A stretch of 56,057 nucleotides of DNA from Burkholderiales bacterium (GCA_003963115.1 RXJQ01000019.1:1-56057), one strand, 5' to 3'. Positions 44,345 through 53,595 are shown, counted from the stretch's first letter. Numbers and translations are program-made. Notes: generated by a model from the letters alone, not told the origin.

Positions 44345-46054
44345 ATGCCGACCATTTCTGAACACGACGCACTGCCCTCAGGCACGAGACTGGGCGAGTT
44401 CGAGATCCAGCAGATCCTGGGTGTCGGCGGCTTTGGCATCGTCTACCTCGCGATGGACCACGCCTTGCTGCGGCAGGTCGCCATCAAGGAATACATGCCG
44501 GCGGCGCTGGCCAGTCGCGGGTTGGGGTCCGAGGTTGTGGTGCGCTCGGCCGCCCATGTCGACACCTTCGCCTTGGGTCTGCGCTCCTTCATCAACGAGG
44601 CTCGCCTGCTGGCCCGCTTCGACCACCCCTCGTTGGTCAAGGTCTACCGCTTCTGGGAGGAGCATGGCACGGCCTACATGGTGATGCCTTACTACCAGGG
44701 CCAGACGCTGCTTCAGGTGCGCCGGGGCATGGAAGGCCCGCCCGATGAGGCCTGGCTTCGTCGCCTGATCACCCCTTTGCTGGGGGCGCTGGACTGCCTG
44801 CACCGCGAGAACGTCTACCACCGCGACATCGCGCCCGACAACATCCTCTTGCTCGACGACGAGGCGGGCCCGGCCCGAGGGCGTCCCGTCTTGCTGGACC
44901 TGGGTGCTGCGCGCAAGGTGATCGGCGACCACACCCAGGCCCTGACCGCCATCGTCAAACCCAGTTTTGCGCCCATCGAGCAGTACGCCGAGACGGCGCA
45001 GATCCGCCAGGGCCCGTGGACCGATCTGTACGCCCTGGCTGCCGTGGTCCATTTCTGTGTGACCGGGCGCTCGCCCGTACCCGCCACTGCACGGGCCGTC
45101 CACGACGAGCTGCCTTGCTTGCGCCAGATGCGGGAAGGCCTGGCCAGTGGCTTCGATTGCCATTACAGCGAGTCCTTCGTCGATGCCATCGATCATGCTC
45201 TGGCCGTGCGTCCTCAGGATCGCCCGGAGTCCATCGCGGCCTGGCGGGGAGAGTTGTCAGGCATCGTCAGCGCGGCCTCTGATACCGCTGCACCAAAAGA
45301 TGGTGCATGGTCGCCCCAGACCGTGTTGATGCGCCAGGGGGATCGCGAGCCACCGCCCGGGCACCAGGCCGTCGAAGCCCAGGCCTACATGACCACGATT
45401 CCTGCGGCAGGCAAGCTCAACGCGGCACCCACCTGGCCGCAGGCGGTGCCCAAGGCGGCCAATGATGCTGGTGCTGATACGGCCGGGAACATGCCACCCA
45501 CGATGCCGGTGCCTGCGCCCTCATCCTCATCGTTGACGGCAGCCTCGATGGCTGGCGCGCCTGCTCCCCATCCCAACCAGCGGACCGGGCTGAGGTGGGG
45601 CTTCGTGGTGCTGGCCTTGCTGACCGTGATGGCGGTCTGGTGGCTGCAACGTGTGGCGCACAAGGCCCGTCCGGCACAGACTGCGATGGCCGCTACCGAA
45701 CCGATGGGCGATGCCCGCCGCCATGCCAGCGCCGATGGCGCCGCATCCACACAGCCCACTGACGCCGAATCGCACGACAAGACGTCGCGCGCCGTCGCCA
45801 CTTCAGAGGACACCCGCCGGCGACATCAACGAACCCGCCAGGAGCCCACCACCAGCGCACGCAAGGAGGACAACAGCAGCACCGCGATGGTTGATGCGTC
45901 CGATGCCATGAGCCCGCGCAAGGCCTGTGCGGGCAAGACCTTCATCCTGCTGGCCATCTGCATGAAGCGCCACTGCAGCAAGCCGGAATACAGCGCGCAT
46001 CCCGAATGCGAGCGCATGCGCCAGCAAGAAGCGGCACAGCGGCCCAACTATTGA
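44345..46054 (+). CDS. Membrane-anchored Ser/Thr protein kinase with Cys-rich C-terminus
   Basis: 569 residues. Kinase domain (18-310): glycine loop GVGGFGIVY, Lys48, Glu85, catalytic loop YHRDIAPDN (Asp161) and metal-binding Asp185 in DLG, which replaces the usual DFG. A Pro/Ala-rich linker leads to one membrane helix (WGFVVLALLTVMAVWWL, about 420). The tail beyond it is charged and disordered until the last 45 residues, which contain four Cys in KACAGKTF, AICMKRHCSK and HPECERM. Activity is expected because all catalytic residues are present. Divergent from the diguanylate cyclase, with 171 bp between starts. Confidence 0.9.
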   Translation: MPTISEHDALPSGTRLGEFEIQQILGVGGFGIVYLAMDHALLRQVAIKEYMPAALASRGLGSEVVVRSAAHVDTFALGLRSFINEARLLARFDHPSLVKVYRFWEEHGTAYMVMPYYQGQTLLQVRRGMEGPPDEAWLRRLITPLLGALDCLHRENVYHRDIAPDNILLLDDEAGPARGRPVLLDLGAARKVIGDHTQALTAIVKPSFAPIEQYAETAQIRQGPWTDLYALAAVVHFCVTGRSPVPATARAVHDELPCLRQMREGLASGFDCHYSESFVDAIDHALAVRPQDRPESIAAWRGELSGIVSAASDTAAPKDGAWSPQTVLMRQGDREPPPGHQAVEAQAYMTTIPAAGKLNAAPTWPQAVPKAANDAGADTAGNMPPTMPVPAPSSSSLTAASMAGAPAPHPNQRTGLRWGFVVLALLTVMAVWWLQRVAHKARPAQTAMAATEPMGDARRHASADGAASTQPTDAESHDKTSRAVATSEDTRRRHQRTRQEPTTSARKEDNSSTAMVDASDAMSPRKACAGKTFILLAICMKRHCSKPEYSAHPECERMRQQEAAQRPNY

Positions 46055-46070
46055 AGAGGGTGTGGCAGGC

Positions 46071-46613
46071 TCAAGCGGCAGCGCGCTTGGCTTCACGGTC
46101 CTGGCGCAGGGCAAGCCAGGTCTGCTGGAGCAGGCGGGCATCGGCACTGGCGCGGTGGCGCTCCAGGCCCGAACTCAGCGCCACGCGGCGCTTGACATCG
46201 TGCCAACGCGCGGCGTCGTTGTCCGACAAAAGCGCGCGCAGGCTTTCCAGCCGGAACGAGGGGCTCATGTCAGCTGCTTCATACAGGCGGTTGAGCCAAG
46301 TGTAGTCATGGGCCCAGGCGTCGGAGTAGACGGTCATGCCGTGCAGGCGGTCATTGAGCAACTGCGCGATCTCCAGCGGCGTGCGGCCGCACTGGAACAA
46401 CTGCTCTCGGGTGATGTTGTGCACGGCCGCTGCGTTGGGATCCCAGTGCTGCCAATCGTCGAGCGGACGCACCAGGCTGCACCAGGTCTGCCCGCCGGGC
46501 TGGACGAAGCCGATTTCAATGGGATAGCTGCCCAGGCCAAAGCCTGAAGCCTCTATGTCCAATATGGCTGGCGGGTACATGGTTGACGCATTTGCGTTGA
46601 CGACCGATATCAT
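46071..46613 (-). CDS. DEDDh 3'-5' exonuclease domain protein
   Basis: 180 residues (ATG at 46580 possible). Exonuclease motifs: ILDIEASGFG (Asp, Glu), YSDAWAHDYTWL (Asp) and the ExoIII-type HRASADARLL with His and Asp. It resembles the nuclease domain of RNase T or DNA polymerase III epsilon but lacks other domains. The substrate is unknown. It is convergent with the kinase gene (16 bp) and downstream of the FemAB-like gene on the same strand (52 bp gap). Confidence 0.82.
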   Translation of the reverse strand: MISVVNANASTMYPPAILDIEASGFGLGSYPIEIGFVQPGGQTWCSLVRPLDDWQHWDPNAAAVHNITREQLFQCGRTPLEIAQLLNDRLHGMTVYSDAWAHDYTWLNRLYEAADMSPSFRLESLRALLSDNDAARWHDVKRRVALSSGLERHRASADARLLQQTWLALRQDREAKRAAA

Positions 46614-46665
46614 CTTTTGCCCTGTTTTTGAGTTGGTGCATGGCGCTTGTCAGTGTGGCACCGTG

Positions 46666-47925
46666 TCAAGTGTCCTGATCTCCGGGTTTGAACGGGCTTC
46701 GTTCGTCTAATTCGGTCATGTAGTGACCAATCCCACGCGTCTCCCGCATCAAGAAATCAGCCACCGCATCACGCAAACCTTCGTGTTCCAGCCAGTGGGC
46801 AGACCAGGTGCCAACCGGCAACAGACCCCGCGTGAGCTTGTGCTCGCCCTGTGCGCCACCTTCAAACCGCAGGACGCCGTGATCAATGCACCAAGCCAGC
46901 GGCTGGTAGTAGCAGGCATCGAAATGCAGGCAGGACACATCGGTCAAGGCGCCCCAGTAGCGGCCATAGGCCACGCGCTGGTCCAGGTCCAGTGCCAGCA
47001 AGGCCGATGCCACACGACGACCATGCTGGCTCGCCACGAACAGCACCCAGCAATCGGGCAGGGCGCGCGCGACCTCGCGCCAGAAGGCTGGGCTCAGATA
47101 GGGCTGCTGACCGCGCTCATGGTAGGTCTGGGCGTAGCAGCGCGCAAAGAAGTCCCAGTCGCTGTCCTGGATGTTGGGGCCGACCAGCACCTCGAAGCTC
47201 ACGCCGGCATCGCGCACCTTGCGGCGTTCCTGCTGGATCTTCTTGCGCTTGTCGCGGTGCAGGCTGGCGAGGAAGTCATCGAAGTCCGCAAAAGGTGTCG
47301 GTGCACGGTTCTGCCAATGAAACTGCACGCCCTGTCGGATCAGCCAGCCTTCTTCGCGGGCCAGCTCGGCTTCATGCGCTGACAAGAACAGCACGTGCGC
47401 CGACGAAAGGCCTTCCTGCTGGCAACGCGCTGTCAAGGCGCGCAGCAACTGTCGCCTCACCGCATCCTGCTGATCAAGGGGCAAGCCGGGCCGCACGAGC
47501 AAGCGCTGCCCGGGGATCGGCGAAAACGGCACTGCGCTGAGCAGCTTGGGGTAGTAGCGCTGCCCATGGCGAGCCAGGGCGCGGTCATGCGCATCGGCCC
47601 AGGACCAGTCAAACACATACTCGCCATATGAATGGCTTTTGAGGAACAAGGGGCAGGCGCCCTGAATGCGGCCATCGGCATCCTGCAAGGTCAGGAACAG
47701 TGGCTGCCAGCCCGTATCGGCACAGGCACTGCCGGTGTCGACCATGGCGCGCAACAGCCCCATGCGCAGAAACGGTGTGCCGCCATCTAGGCCGCGCACC
47801 AGCTCGTCCCACTGGTCAGTGGGGATCTGGCCGAGGTCCGTGTGCCAATGCGCCGTGAGGCCCGGTACCATGCTGGCTTGCGCGCCCGAACCGCTTGGCG
47901 CACCCATTGGATCAAAACTGTTCAT
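46666..47925 (-). CDS. FemAB/GNAT-like protein (peptidogalycan biosynthesis family)
   Basis: 419 residues from the ATG at 47925; starts at 47907 or 47871 are equally defensible, since the conserved part begins at GLTAHWHTDLGQIPTDQW. Conserved blocks: GTPFLRMGLLRA, SYGEYVFDWSWADAHDRA, RDKRKKIQQERRKV, CYAQTYHERGQQPYLSP, HFDACYYQPLAWCIDHG and FEGGAQGEHKLTRGLLPV. This matches a family of two-lobed acyltransferase-fold proteins annotated as peptidogalycan biosynthesis or FemAB-related; the reaction is not established. It is divergent from nadE, and the ATGs at 47925 (minus) and 47924 (plus) overlap in one CATG. Confidence 0.82.
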   Translation of the reverse strand: MNSFDPMGAPSGSGAQASMVPGLTAHWHTDLGQIPTDQWDELVRGLDGGTPFLRMGLLRAMVDTGSACADTGWQPLFLTLQDADGRIQGACPLFLKSHSYGEYVFDWSWADAHDRALARHGQRYYPKLLSAVPFSPIPGQRLLVRPGLPLDQQDAVRRQLLRALTARCQQEGLSSAHVLFLSAHEAELAREEGWLIRQGVQFHWQNRAPTPFADFDDFLASLHRDKRKKIQQERRKVRDAGVSFEVLVGPNIQDSDWDFFARCYAQTYHERGQQPYLSPAFWREVARALPDCWVLFVASQHGRRVASALLALDLDQRVAYGRYWGALTDVSCLHFDACYYQPLAWCIDHGVLRFEGGAQGEHKLTRGLLPVGTWSAHWLEHEGLRDAVADFLMRETRGIGHYMTELDERSPFKPGDQDT

Positions 47926-49633
47926 GAACGCTGTGTCGTCTGTTGCCACGCTTGCTCACGCGCTGGAAGTGGCTCTGCTGCAATTCAATCCCGTCGTGGG
48001 CGACCTCAAGGGCAATGCCCAGGCCATCATCGACGCCAGCCGCCAAGCCTACGCGAATGGCGCGCGCCTGGTGGTCACGCCGGAAATGGCCCTGTGCGGC
48101 TACCCCCCGGAAGACCTGCTGCTGCGCCCCGCTTTCATGACCGCCTGCGACGACATGGTGCACCACATCGCCCAAAGCCTCGCCGATCTGCCTGACCTGC
48201 ACCTGGTGCTGGGCCATCCGCAAACAGGGCTGGGCGATGACGTGCGCACGCGCTCCTGGTCTGTTCCTCGTCGCCTGAATGCGGCCAGCCTGATCCGTGG
48301 TGGCCAGGTGGTAGCCAGCTACGCCAAGCGCGAGCTGCCCAACTACCAAGTGTTCGACGAGCGCCGCTATTTCGTCAGCGGCCGCGAAGCGGGCCTCGGC
48401 CCCGTGGTGGTCGATGTGCTGGGCTGGCGTGTGGGCCTGCTCGTGTGCGAAGACGCCTGGTTCGACGAGCCCGCGCATGCCGCCGTGGCACAAGGTGCGC
48501 AAGCCCTGGTTGTGCTCAACGCCTCGCCCTATCACGCCGGCAAGCTGGCCGAACGCGAAGCCCGCATGGGTGACCGCGCCCGATCGCTGGGCCTGCCGCT
48601 GGTCTATGCCCACATGGTGGGCGGGCAGGACGAGGTCGTCTTCGATGGCGCCTCTTTCGCCGTGGATGCACAAGGCCACGTGGCCGCCCGCGCACCCAGC
48701 TTTGAGGTGGCCATCCTGGCGGTGACGCTGCATCCCCAAGGGCAGGTCATGGGCGAGTTGGCGCCGACCTTGTCACCCGAAGCCGAGATCTGGGCTGCGC
48801 TGGTGTGCGGCGTGCGCGACTACATCGGCAAGAACGGCTTCCCTGGCGCCATCATCGGCTTGTCGGGTGGCATCGATTCGGCACTGGTGCTGGCCATCGC
48901 GGTGGACGCTCTGGGCCCCAATAAGGTGCGCACCGTGATGATGCCCTCGCCCTACACGGCCGACATCTCCTGGATCGATGCCCGCGACATGGCCGACCGC
49001 CTGGGTGTGCACCACGATGAGATCGCCATTGCGCCGATGTTCGAGGACTTCAACCAATCGCTTGCACCGCTGTTCGTGGGCCGCGCCGAGGACACGACCG
49101 AGGAGAACATCCAGGCCCGCATACGGGGCACGCTGCTGATGGCCCTGTCCAACAAGACAGGCGCCATCGTGCTGACCACGGGCAACAAGAGCGAGATGGC
49201 CACGGGCTATTGCACCTTGTACGGTGACATGGCCGGGGGCTTTGCCGTCATCAAGGACCTGGCCAAGACCCTGGTGTACCGACTGTCCCGCTGGCGCAAT
49301 GCCCAGGCGCAGGCGGCAGGTCAGGTCGAGCCGATCCCAGAGCGCATCATCACGCGCGCGCCCTCGGCCGAGCTGCGCCCCAACCAGACCGACCAGGACA
49401 GCTTGCCCGAGTACGAGGTGCTCGACGCCATCCTGGAGCGCTACATGGAGCTGGACCAATCCATCGAAGAAATCGTGGCGGCCGGTTTCCAGCATGCCGA
49501 CGTCGACAAGGTCACGCGCCTCATCAAGATCAACGAGTACAAGCGGCGTCAGGCGCCAGTGGGCATCCGCATCACGCACCGCGCCTTCGGACGCGACTGG
49601 CGTTACCCGATCACCTCTCGTTTCCGAGCTTGA
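47924..49633 (+). CDS. nadE: Glutamine-dependent NAD+ synthetase
   Basis: 569 residues from the ATG at 47924; longer frames upstream are antisense to the FemAB-like gene. The N-terminal nitrilase-type glutaminase has the triad Glu54 (TPEMALCGYP), Lys135 (YAKRELPNYQ) and Cys175 (VCEDAWF). The C-terminal synthetase has the ATP loop GLSGGIDSALVLAIAVD (Ser314) and TTGNKSEMATGYCTLYGD. It amidates nicotinic acid adenine dinucleotide using glutamine-derived ammonia. glnB follows after 111 bp in the same direction, an arrangement common in this order that links NAD synthesis to nitrogen status. Confidence 0.95.
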   Translation: MNAVSSVATLAHALEVALLQFNPVVGDLKGNAQAIIDASRQAYANGARLVVTPEMALCGYPPEDLLLRPAFMTACDDMVHHIAQSLADLPDLHLVLGHPQTGLGDDVRTRSWSVPRRLNAASLIRGGQVVASYAKRELPNYQVFDERRYFVSGREAGLGPVVVDVLGWRVGLLVCEDAWFDEPAHAAVAQGAQALVVLNASPYHAGKLAEREARMGDRARSLGLPLVYAHMVGGQDEVVFDGASFAVDAQGHVAARAPSFEVAILAVTLHPQGQVMGELAPTLSPEAEIWAALVCGVRDYIGKNGFPGAIIGLSGGIDSALVLAIAVDALGPNKVRTVMMPSPYTADISWIDARDMADRLGVHHDEIAIAPMFEDFNQSLAPLFVGRAEDTTEENIQARIRGTLLMALSNKTGAIVLTTGNKSEMATGYCTLYGDMAGGFAVIKDLAKTLVYRLSRWRNAQAQAAGQVEPIPERIITRAPSAELRPNQTDQDSLPEYEVLDAILERYMELDQSIEEIVAAGFQHADVDKVTRLIKINEYKRRQAPVGIRITHRAFGRDWRYPITSRFRA

Positions 49634-49687
49634 TGGCTTTTCCGCGTATTTGACTGCGCCGAACGGCTCGCAGACGTGCTTAAATAG

Positions 49688-50083
<396 letters not shown>

Positions 50084-50163
50084 TCCTTCTTTCCCGCTCC
50101 GTTCCATCCAGCGAACACTGCAGATCCGGCTTTGCCGGTCTGCTGGTGTGCCTTGCGGGCCGC

Positions 50164-50260
50164 GCTGGCCCATGTGGGCCAGCCCTTCGCCAGGCACGAA
50201 AGGTCCACTGGACCTTTCGTGTCCAGGCTCAGCCCCTTTGAGGGGGCGCGTGAAGCGCGC
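50164..50260. repeat. Cluster of four perfect palindromes after glnB
   Basis: Four hairpins in 97 bp: GCTGGCCCA/TGGGCCAGC (50164-50183); a 13-bp arm pair CACGAAAGGTCCA with its complement (50195-50221); CCCCT/AGGGG (50233-50245); GCGCG/CGCGC (50246-50260). They fill the gap between convergent glnB and the LOG gene and probably act as a bidirectional terminator. The G-run plus GCGCG-TGAAG-CGCGC pattern resembles dispersed palindromic elements common in Burkholderiales genomes. Confidence 0.7.
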
Positions 50261-50271
50261 AGGGGGTGGTC

Positions 50272-50886
50272 TCAGATCTCCGGTGCGACGCCGCCCGGGC
50301 CAGGTTCAACCAGGTCCGGCGGCGTTTGTGCTTTCAGGCGGGCAAATTCGTCTTCGATGCGGTCCAGCAGGCTGTTGATGCTGTTGTCCACCAGTAGCAA
50401 CTCCTGCACATCGGGCCACAGGAAGCCGCCATCTCGGCTGCGGTCTATGAAGCGCAGCAGGTCATCGTAGTACCCGGCCACATTGAGCAGGCCCAGAGCC
50501 TTGCGGTGGTAGCCCAGCTGGCGCCAGGTCCAGACCTCGAAGATCTCTTCCATGGTGCCGATACCGCCGGGCAGGGCGATGAAGGCATCGGACTGCATGG
50601 CCATCTTATGCTTGCGCTCGTGCATGCTGTCGACGACCTGTAACTCGGTCACGCCGCCATGGCCCAGTTCTTTCGCGATCAGGCGATGTGGGATGACGCC
50701 GATAACCTGCGCGCCTTCGGCCAGTGCCGCATCGGCCACGGCGCCCATCAAACCCGTGCTGCCGCCGCCGTAGACCAAACGCCAGCCACGCAGTCCGATC
50801 TGGCGGCCGACTTCACGGGCGGCAGCGAGATGGTCGGGGTCCAGACCATTGCGCGAGCCGCAATAAACACACAGAGACAGGGACAT
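50272..50886 (-). CDS. LOG-family protein (TIGR00730, cytokinin riboside monophosphate phosphoribohydrolase-like)
   Basis: 204 residues from the ATG at 50886; the longer frame begins at TTG. Signatures: LCVYCGSRNG at the N-terminus, VYGGGSTGLMGAVADAAL, SMHERKHKM and FIALPGGIGTMEEIFEVWTW with the PGGxGTxxE nucleotide site. Members release adenine-type bases from nucleoside 5'-monophosphates; many bacterial members are mislabelled lysine decarboxylases. It lies 45 bp after the RDD gene and may be the last cistron of the sigma-factor operon. Confidence 0.88.
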   Translation of the reverse strand: MSLSLCVYCGSRNGLDPDHLAAAREVGRQIGLRGWRLVYGGGSTGLMGAVADAALAEGAQVIGVIPHRLIAKELGHGGVTELQVVDSMHERKHKMAMQSDAFIALPGGIGTMEEIFEVWTWRQLGYHRKALGLLNVAGYYDDLLRFIDRSRDGGFLWPDVQELLLVDNSINSLLDRIEDEFARLKAQTPPDLVEPGPGGVAPEI

Positions 50887-50931
50887 GTGACTTGTTCTTG
50901 TTGGGGTGGCAGGCTGTGCGGGCTGAGTCAA

Positions 50932-51477
50932 TCAGGCCCTTGTGTCGATCAGGCGCGTACGGCACATGATGTCGTGCAGGAACTGACCTTGCGGCAATAG
51001 CCATGTCAGCAAGGTGTAGATCAGGATCCAGATGCCCATGGCGCCATAGAGCAGCTTCGATTGGTGCCAGCCGGCCAGCCACGCACCGGCCCAGGCGGGC
51101 ATGAACCATAGCCAGGACAAGATATAGCGGGCCAGCGCCTGCTTGAGCGTCGGCGGGTCGCCACGCTCGGAGACCAGACGGATGTGCCAGGTCTTCATGG
51201 CCAGGGTCTGGCCTCCGTGGGTCCAGAACCAGATGAAATAGAGGGACAGTGCCAAGAACAGCGAGGCCATCAGGCCTGTGCGACCTTGCAGCGCGTGCCG
51301 CTGGTTGGCACTGATGGCATAGACCAGCCCGACGGCCATCGTCAAGCCGAACAGCAACACACCTTCGTAGATGAATGCAGCCAGTCGTCGCCGCAAGCCG
51401 GGGGCGGGGCCTTGGGCGCGTTCCATGCAGGCAGCGGCACTCAGTCCGACTGCGGCCGTTGCGGGGGATACCGTCAT
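50932..51477 (-). CDS. RDD-family membrane protein
   Basis: 181 residues. Starts with PGLRRRLAAFIYEGVLLFGL, the Arg-containing first helix of RDD proteins, followed by helices at about 70-86 (LMASLFLALSLYFIWF) and 110-150. The second signature is THGGQTLAMKTWHIRL. Function unproven; some members are linked to Na+/H+ or small-solute transport. It lies 68 bp after the DUF3106 gene. Confidence 0.85.
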   Translation of the reverse strand: MTVSPATAAVGLSAAACMERAQGPAPGLRRRLAAFIYEGVLLFGLTMAVGLVYAISANQRHALQGRTGLMASLFLALSLYFIWFWTHGGQTLAMKTWHIRLVSERGDPPTLKQALARYILSWLWFMPAWAGAWLAGWHQSKLLYGAMGIWILIYTLLTWLLPQGQFLHDIMCRTRLIDTRA

Positions 51478-51545
51478 GAGCAGATCAGGCGTTCAGCAAG
51501 GGCCGAACGATACACCAGCTTTGCGCCGGACAGCCTTGCGCCGGC

Positions 51546-52388
51546 TTAACGGCGCTGCGTTTGGGGCGGCTCGGCGGAAGCCGCAGCCGGCAGCGATGCC
51601 ATGGCGGCGCTTTGCGCGCCCTTCTTGGGCAGGAGCGTGACCGGGTCGACAAAGCCCTTGCTGGCCGCGATCTTGGGCATGCCCGTGTGCTGGTGCAAGG
51701 GTGGTGCCGGGCGTTGCGACACCAGGCTGGTCGTGGCGCCAGGACCAGCCTTGACCATCGTGGGGCCGACAGCAGTTTGCGTCGGCGCTGTGCCGGTCAA
51801 GGCATTGGGAACCACATTGGACTTCTTGTCGGATCGCTGTGCCGCCGCATTGCGCTTGAGTGCAAAGGCCTGGCGTGCTTCACGCGGGCCCGACATGCTG
51901 TCTGCCAGGTAAACGGGCTTGGCTTTGCGGCGCGCCTGGCGCGCCAGGTCTTCCCTGTCTTCAATGGGCAGCGCCTGATAGGCCGCCCATTTCTGCTGAC
52001 GCTCATCAGGGGGCAATTGGCGGGTCTGCTGGAAACGCAGGCGCGCTTCGCCCCGTTCCTGGGCGGGCATCTTGGCCCACTGGATCATGCGTTCCTGAAC
52101 GCGCTGCTGCTCTGTGGGCGAAAGCTTGTCGAAGCGGTTGGCCACGCTGATCCACTTGTCGCGGCCGGTGTCGTCCAGCATGGCCCAGTGCGGCGCCAAT
52201 GGCTGGAGCACCTTTTTCTGCTTAGCCGTGAGTTGGCGCCAGTCGTTGCCAGCATCAGCGGTGACGCCGGCCGCGTGGGCCTTGTGCATCGCGCCATCTG
52301 CCAGGGCGGGGCCATGAACGGCCCACAGCAGACCACCTGCCAGCAAGGCGAGGGGCAGCGTGCCAAGCAGGGCGCGGTACAACATCAT
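51546..52388 (-). CDS. DUF3106 periplasmic protein
   Basis: 280 residues with an N-terminal signal or anchor (TLPLALLAGGLLWAVHG). Residues 45-150 are helical and rich in Gln/Arg/Glu, with repeated segments such as WRQLTAKQKKVLQPLAPHW, LSPTEQQRVQERMIQWA and LPPDERQQKWAAYQALP. The remainder is Pro/Ala-rich and low-complexity. The short helical pattern recalls Spy/CpxP or heavy-metal resistance sensors, but that is only an impression. Its ATG overlaps the stop of the DUF3619 gene (ATGA), so translation is coupled. Confidence 0.8.
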   Translation of the reverse strand: MMLYRALLGTLPLALLAGGLLWAVHGPALADGAMHKAHAAGVTADAGNDWRQLTAKQKKVLQPLAPHWAMLDDTGRDKWISVANRFDKLSPTEQQRVQERMIQWAKMPAQERGEARLRFQQTRQLPPDERQQKWAAYQALPIEDREDLARQARRKAKPVYLADSMSGPREARQAFALKRNAAAQRSDKKSNVVPNALTGTAPTQTAVGPTMVKAGPGATTSLVSQRPAPPLHQHTGMPKIAASKGFVDPVTLLPKKGAQSAAMASLPAAASAEPPQTQRR

Positions 52389-53011
52389 GGCGTGGCAGTT
52401 GCGGGGGCAGTATCGGTGGTTTGCAGGTCGCCGTCGGCTTCGGGGGGCGTGTTGTCGATGGGGCGCACGGTCGGGCCCGTGTCAGAGCGCAGGAACTCGG
52501 CAAAGCCCGGGTCGGAGTAGGCCGAGGGGGGCAGGTCGTCAGACAGCAAGGCGGTGTCCACATCGGCGGCAGCCTGAACCTGCTCCTGCACGTAGTAACG
52601 GTGGATGCCCCACAGGCCGGCCACCAGCGCGATCACGGGCAGGGCCGAGGCCAGGCGCCAGCCCCAGGAAGTCGGGCTGTCGTCAAGGCGGCGGCCGTGG
52701 TCGTTGGCGCGTGCATGTTGGCTACCAGCACGCCAGGGCTGGCCAGCGGACATGCCGCCGACGCCGGCGGTGCTGAGGCCCGCCACACTGACTTCGACCG
52801 CAACGGGCGACACCACAGGCGCCAAGGCTGCCGCACGGGCTTCGCGGCCCGCTCGGATGGCCTGCTCGCGAGCCACTCGCAGGCGCTCGGAGATGTCGTG
52901 CGGAACAGACTGCGCACCCTGTTCCAGGCGCGCGCTCAGTCGCAGGGCAAAACGGGCCTCGAGGGCCTCGCGTTGCGCTGGCGTCAGCGGGGTGGTGGGG
53001 CGAGTTTTCAC
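52385..53011 (-). CDS. DUF3619 single-pass membrane protein, candidate anti-sigma factor
   Basis: 208 residues from a GTG at 53011 that overlaps the sigma-factor stop (GTGA). The longer open frame lies inside the sigma gene. The N-terminal ~110 residues look cytoplasmic and helical (LTPAQREALEARFALRLSAR, ISERLRVAREQAIRAGREAR). One membrane helix follows (ASALPVIALVAGLWGI), then an acidic periplasmic tail with DDLPPSAYSDPGFAEFLRS. Orientation, size and coupling to an ECF sigma gene fit an anti-sigma factor, but no classical anti-sigma domain is recognisable. Confidence 0.82.
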   Translation of the reverse strand: MKTRPTTPLTPAQREALEARFALRLSARLEQGAQSVPHDISERLRVAREQAIRAGREARAAALAPVVSPVAVEVSVAGLSTAGVGGMSAGQPWRAGSQHARANDHGRRLDDSPTSWGWRLASALPVIALVAGLWGIHRYYVQEQVQAAADVDTALLSDDLPPSAYSDPGFAEFLRSDTGPTVRPIDNTPPEADGDLQTTDTAPATATP

Positions 53012-53595
53012 AATGTGATTCCGCGAGATTGAAGGGCTTTGGCTAGAGCCTGGACCGCCCGCGAGCAGTGCGTTTTCACGCTGCCCTCGGAGCAACCCAT
53101 GGCTGCGGCGGTTTCTGCAACATCCAGTTCCTCCCAGTAACGCAGGAGAAACGCTTCCCGTTGACGTGCCGGCAATTTTCCGATTTCGTCCTCGATCTGC
53201 GCCAGGATTTCGCGTCTGCCGGCCGAATCGTCAGCACCTTCCGTGCCAACCTCCTCAACGTTCAGGGACTCCAGAAGGTTGAAGTCGCCGCTGTCATCGT
53301 CGTCAACCGCCGCTTCCAGGTCGCCGATGTTCATGAACACAGCCTTGCGGACCTTCTGGCGGCGGAACCAGTCCAGCGTCGCGTTGGACAGGATGCGCTG
53401 GAACAGCATGGGCCACTCATTTGAGGGGCGGTCGGCGTAGCTCTGCGTCAGCCTGATCATGGCGTCCTGCACGATGTCCAGGGCCGCGTCCTCGTCGCGC
53501 ACGGCGTAAACCGTGCGTTTGAAAGCGCGACGTTCGACGCTTTTGAGGAACTCGTTGAGTTCTTCTTCGAAGGAGGGACTGGGCAGGGGAGTCAA
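53008..53595 (-). CDS. ECF-type RNA polymerase sigma factor
   Basis: 195 residues. Region 2 has DEDAALDIVQDAMIRLTQSY and WPMLFQRILSNATLDWFRRQ. An acidic linker (EAAVDDDDSGDFN) leads to region 4 with LPARQREAFLLRYWEELDVA and AMGCSEGSVKTHCSRAVQAL. It redirects RNA polymerase to an unknown regulon. Its stop codon overlaps the start of the DUF3619 gene, and DUF3106 and RDD genes follow. No matching promoter motif upstream was recognised. Confidence 0.92.
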   Translation of the reverse strand: MTPLPSPSFEEELNEFLKSVERRAFKRTVYAVRDEDAALDIVQDAMIRLTQSYADRPSNEWPMLFQRILSNATLDWFRRQKVRKAVFMNIGDLEAAVDDDDSGDFNLLESLNVEEVGTEGADDSAGRREILAQIEDEIGKLPARQREAFLLRYWEELDVAETAAAMGCSEGSVKTHCSRAVQALAKALQSRGITL

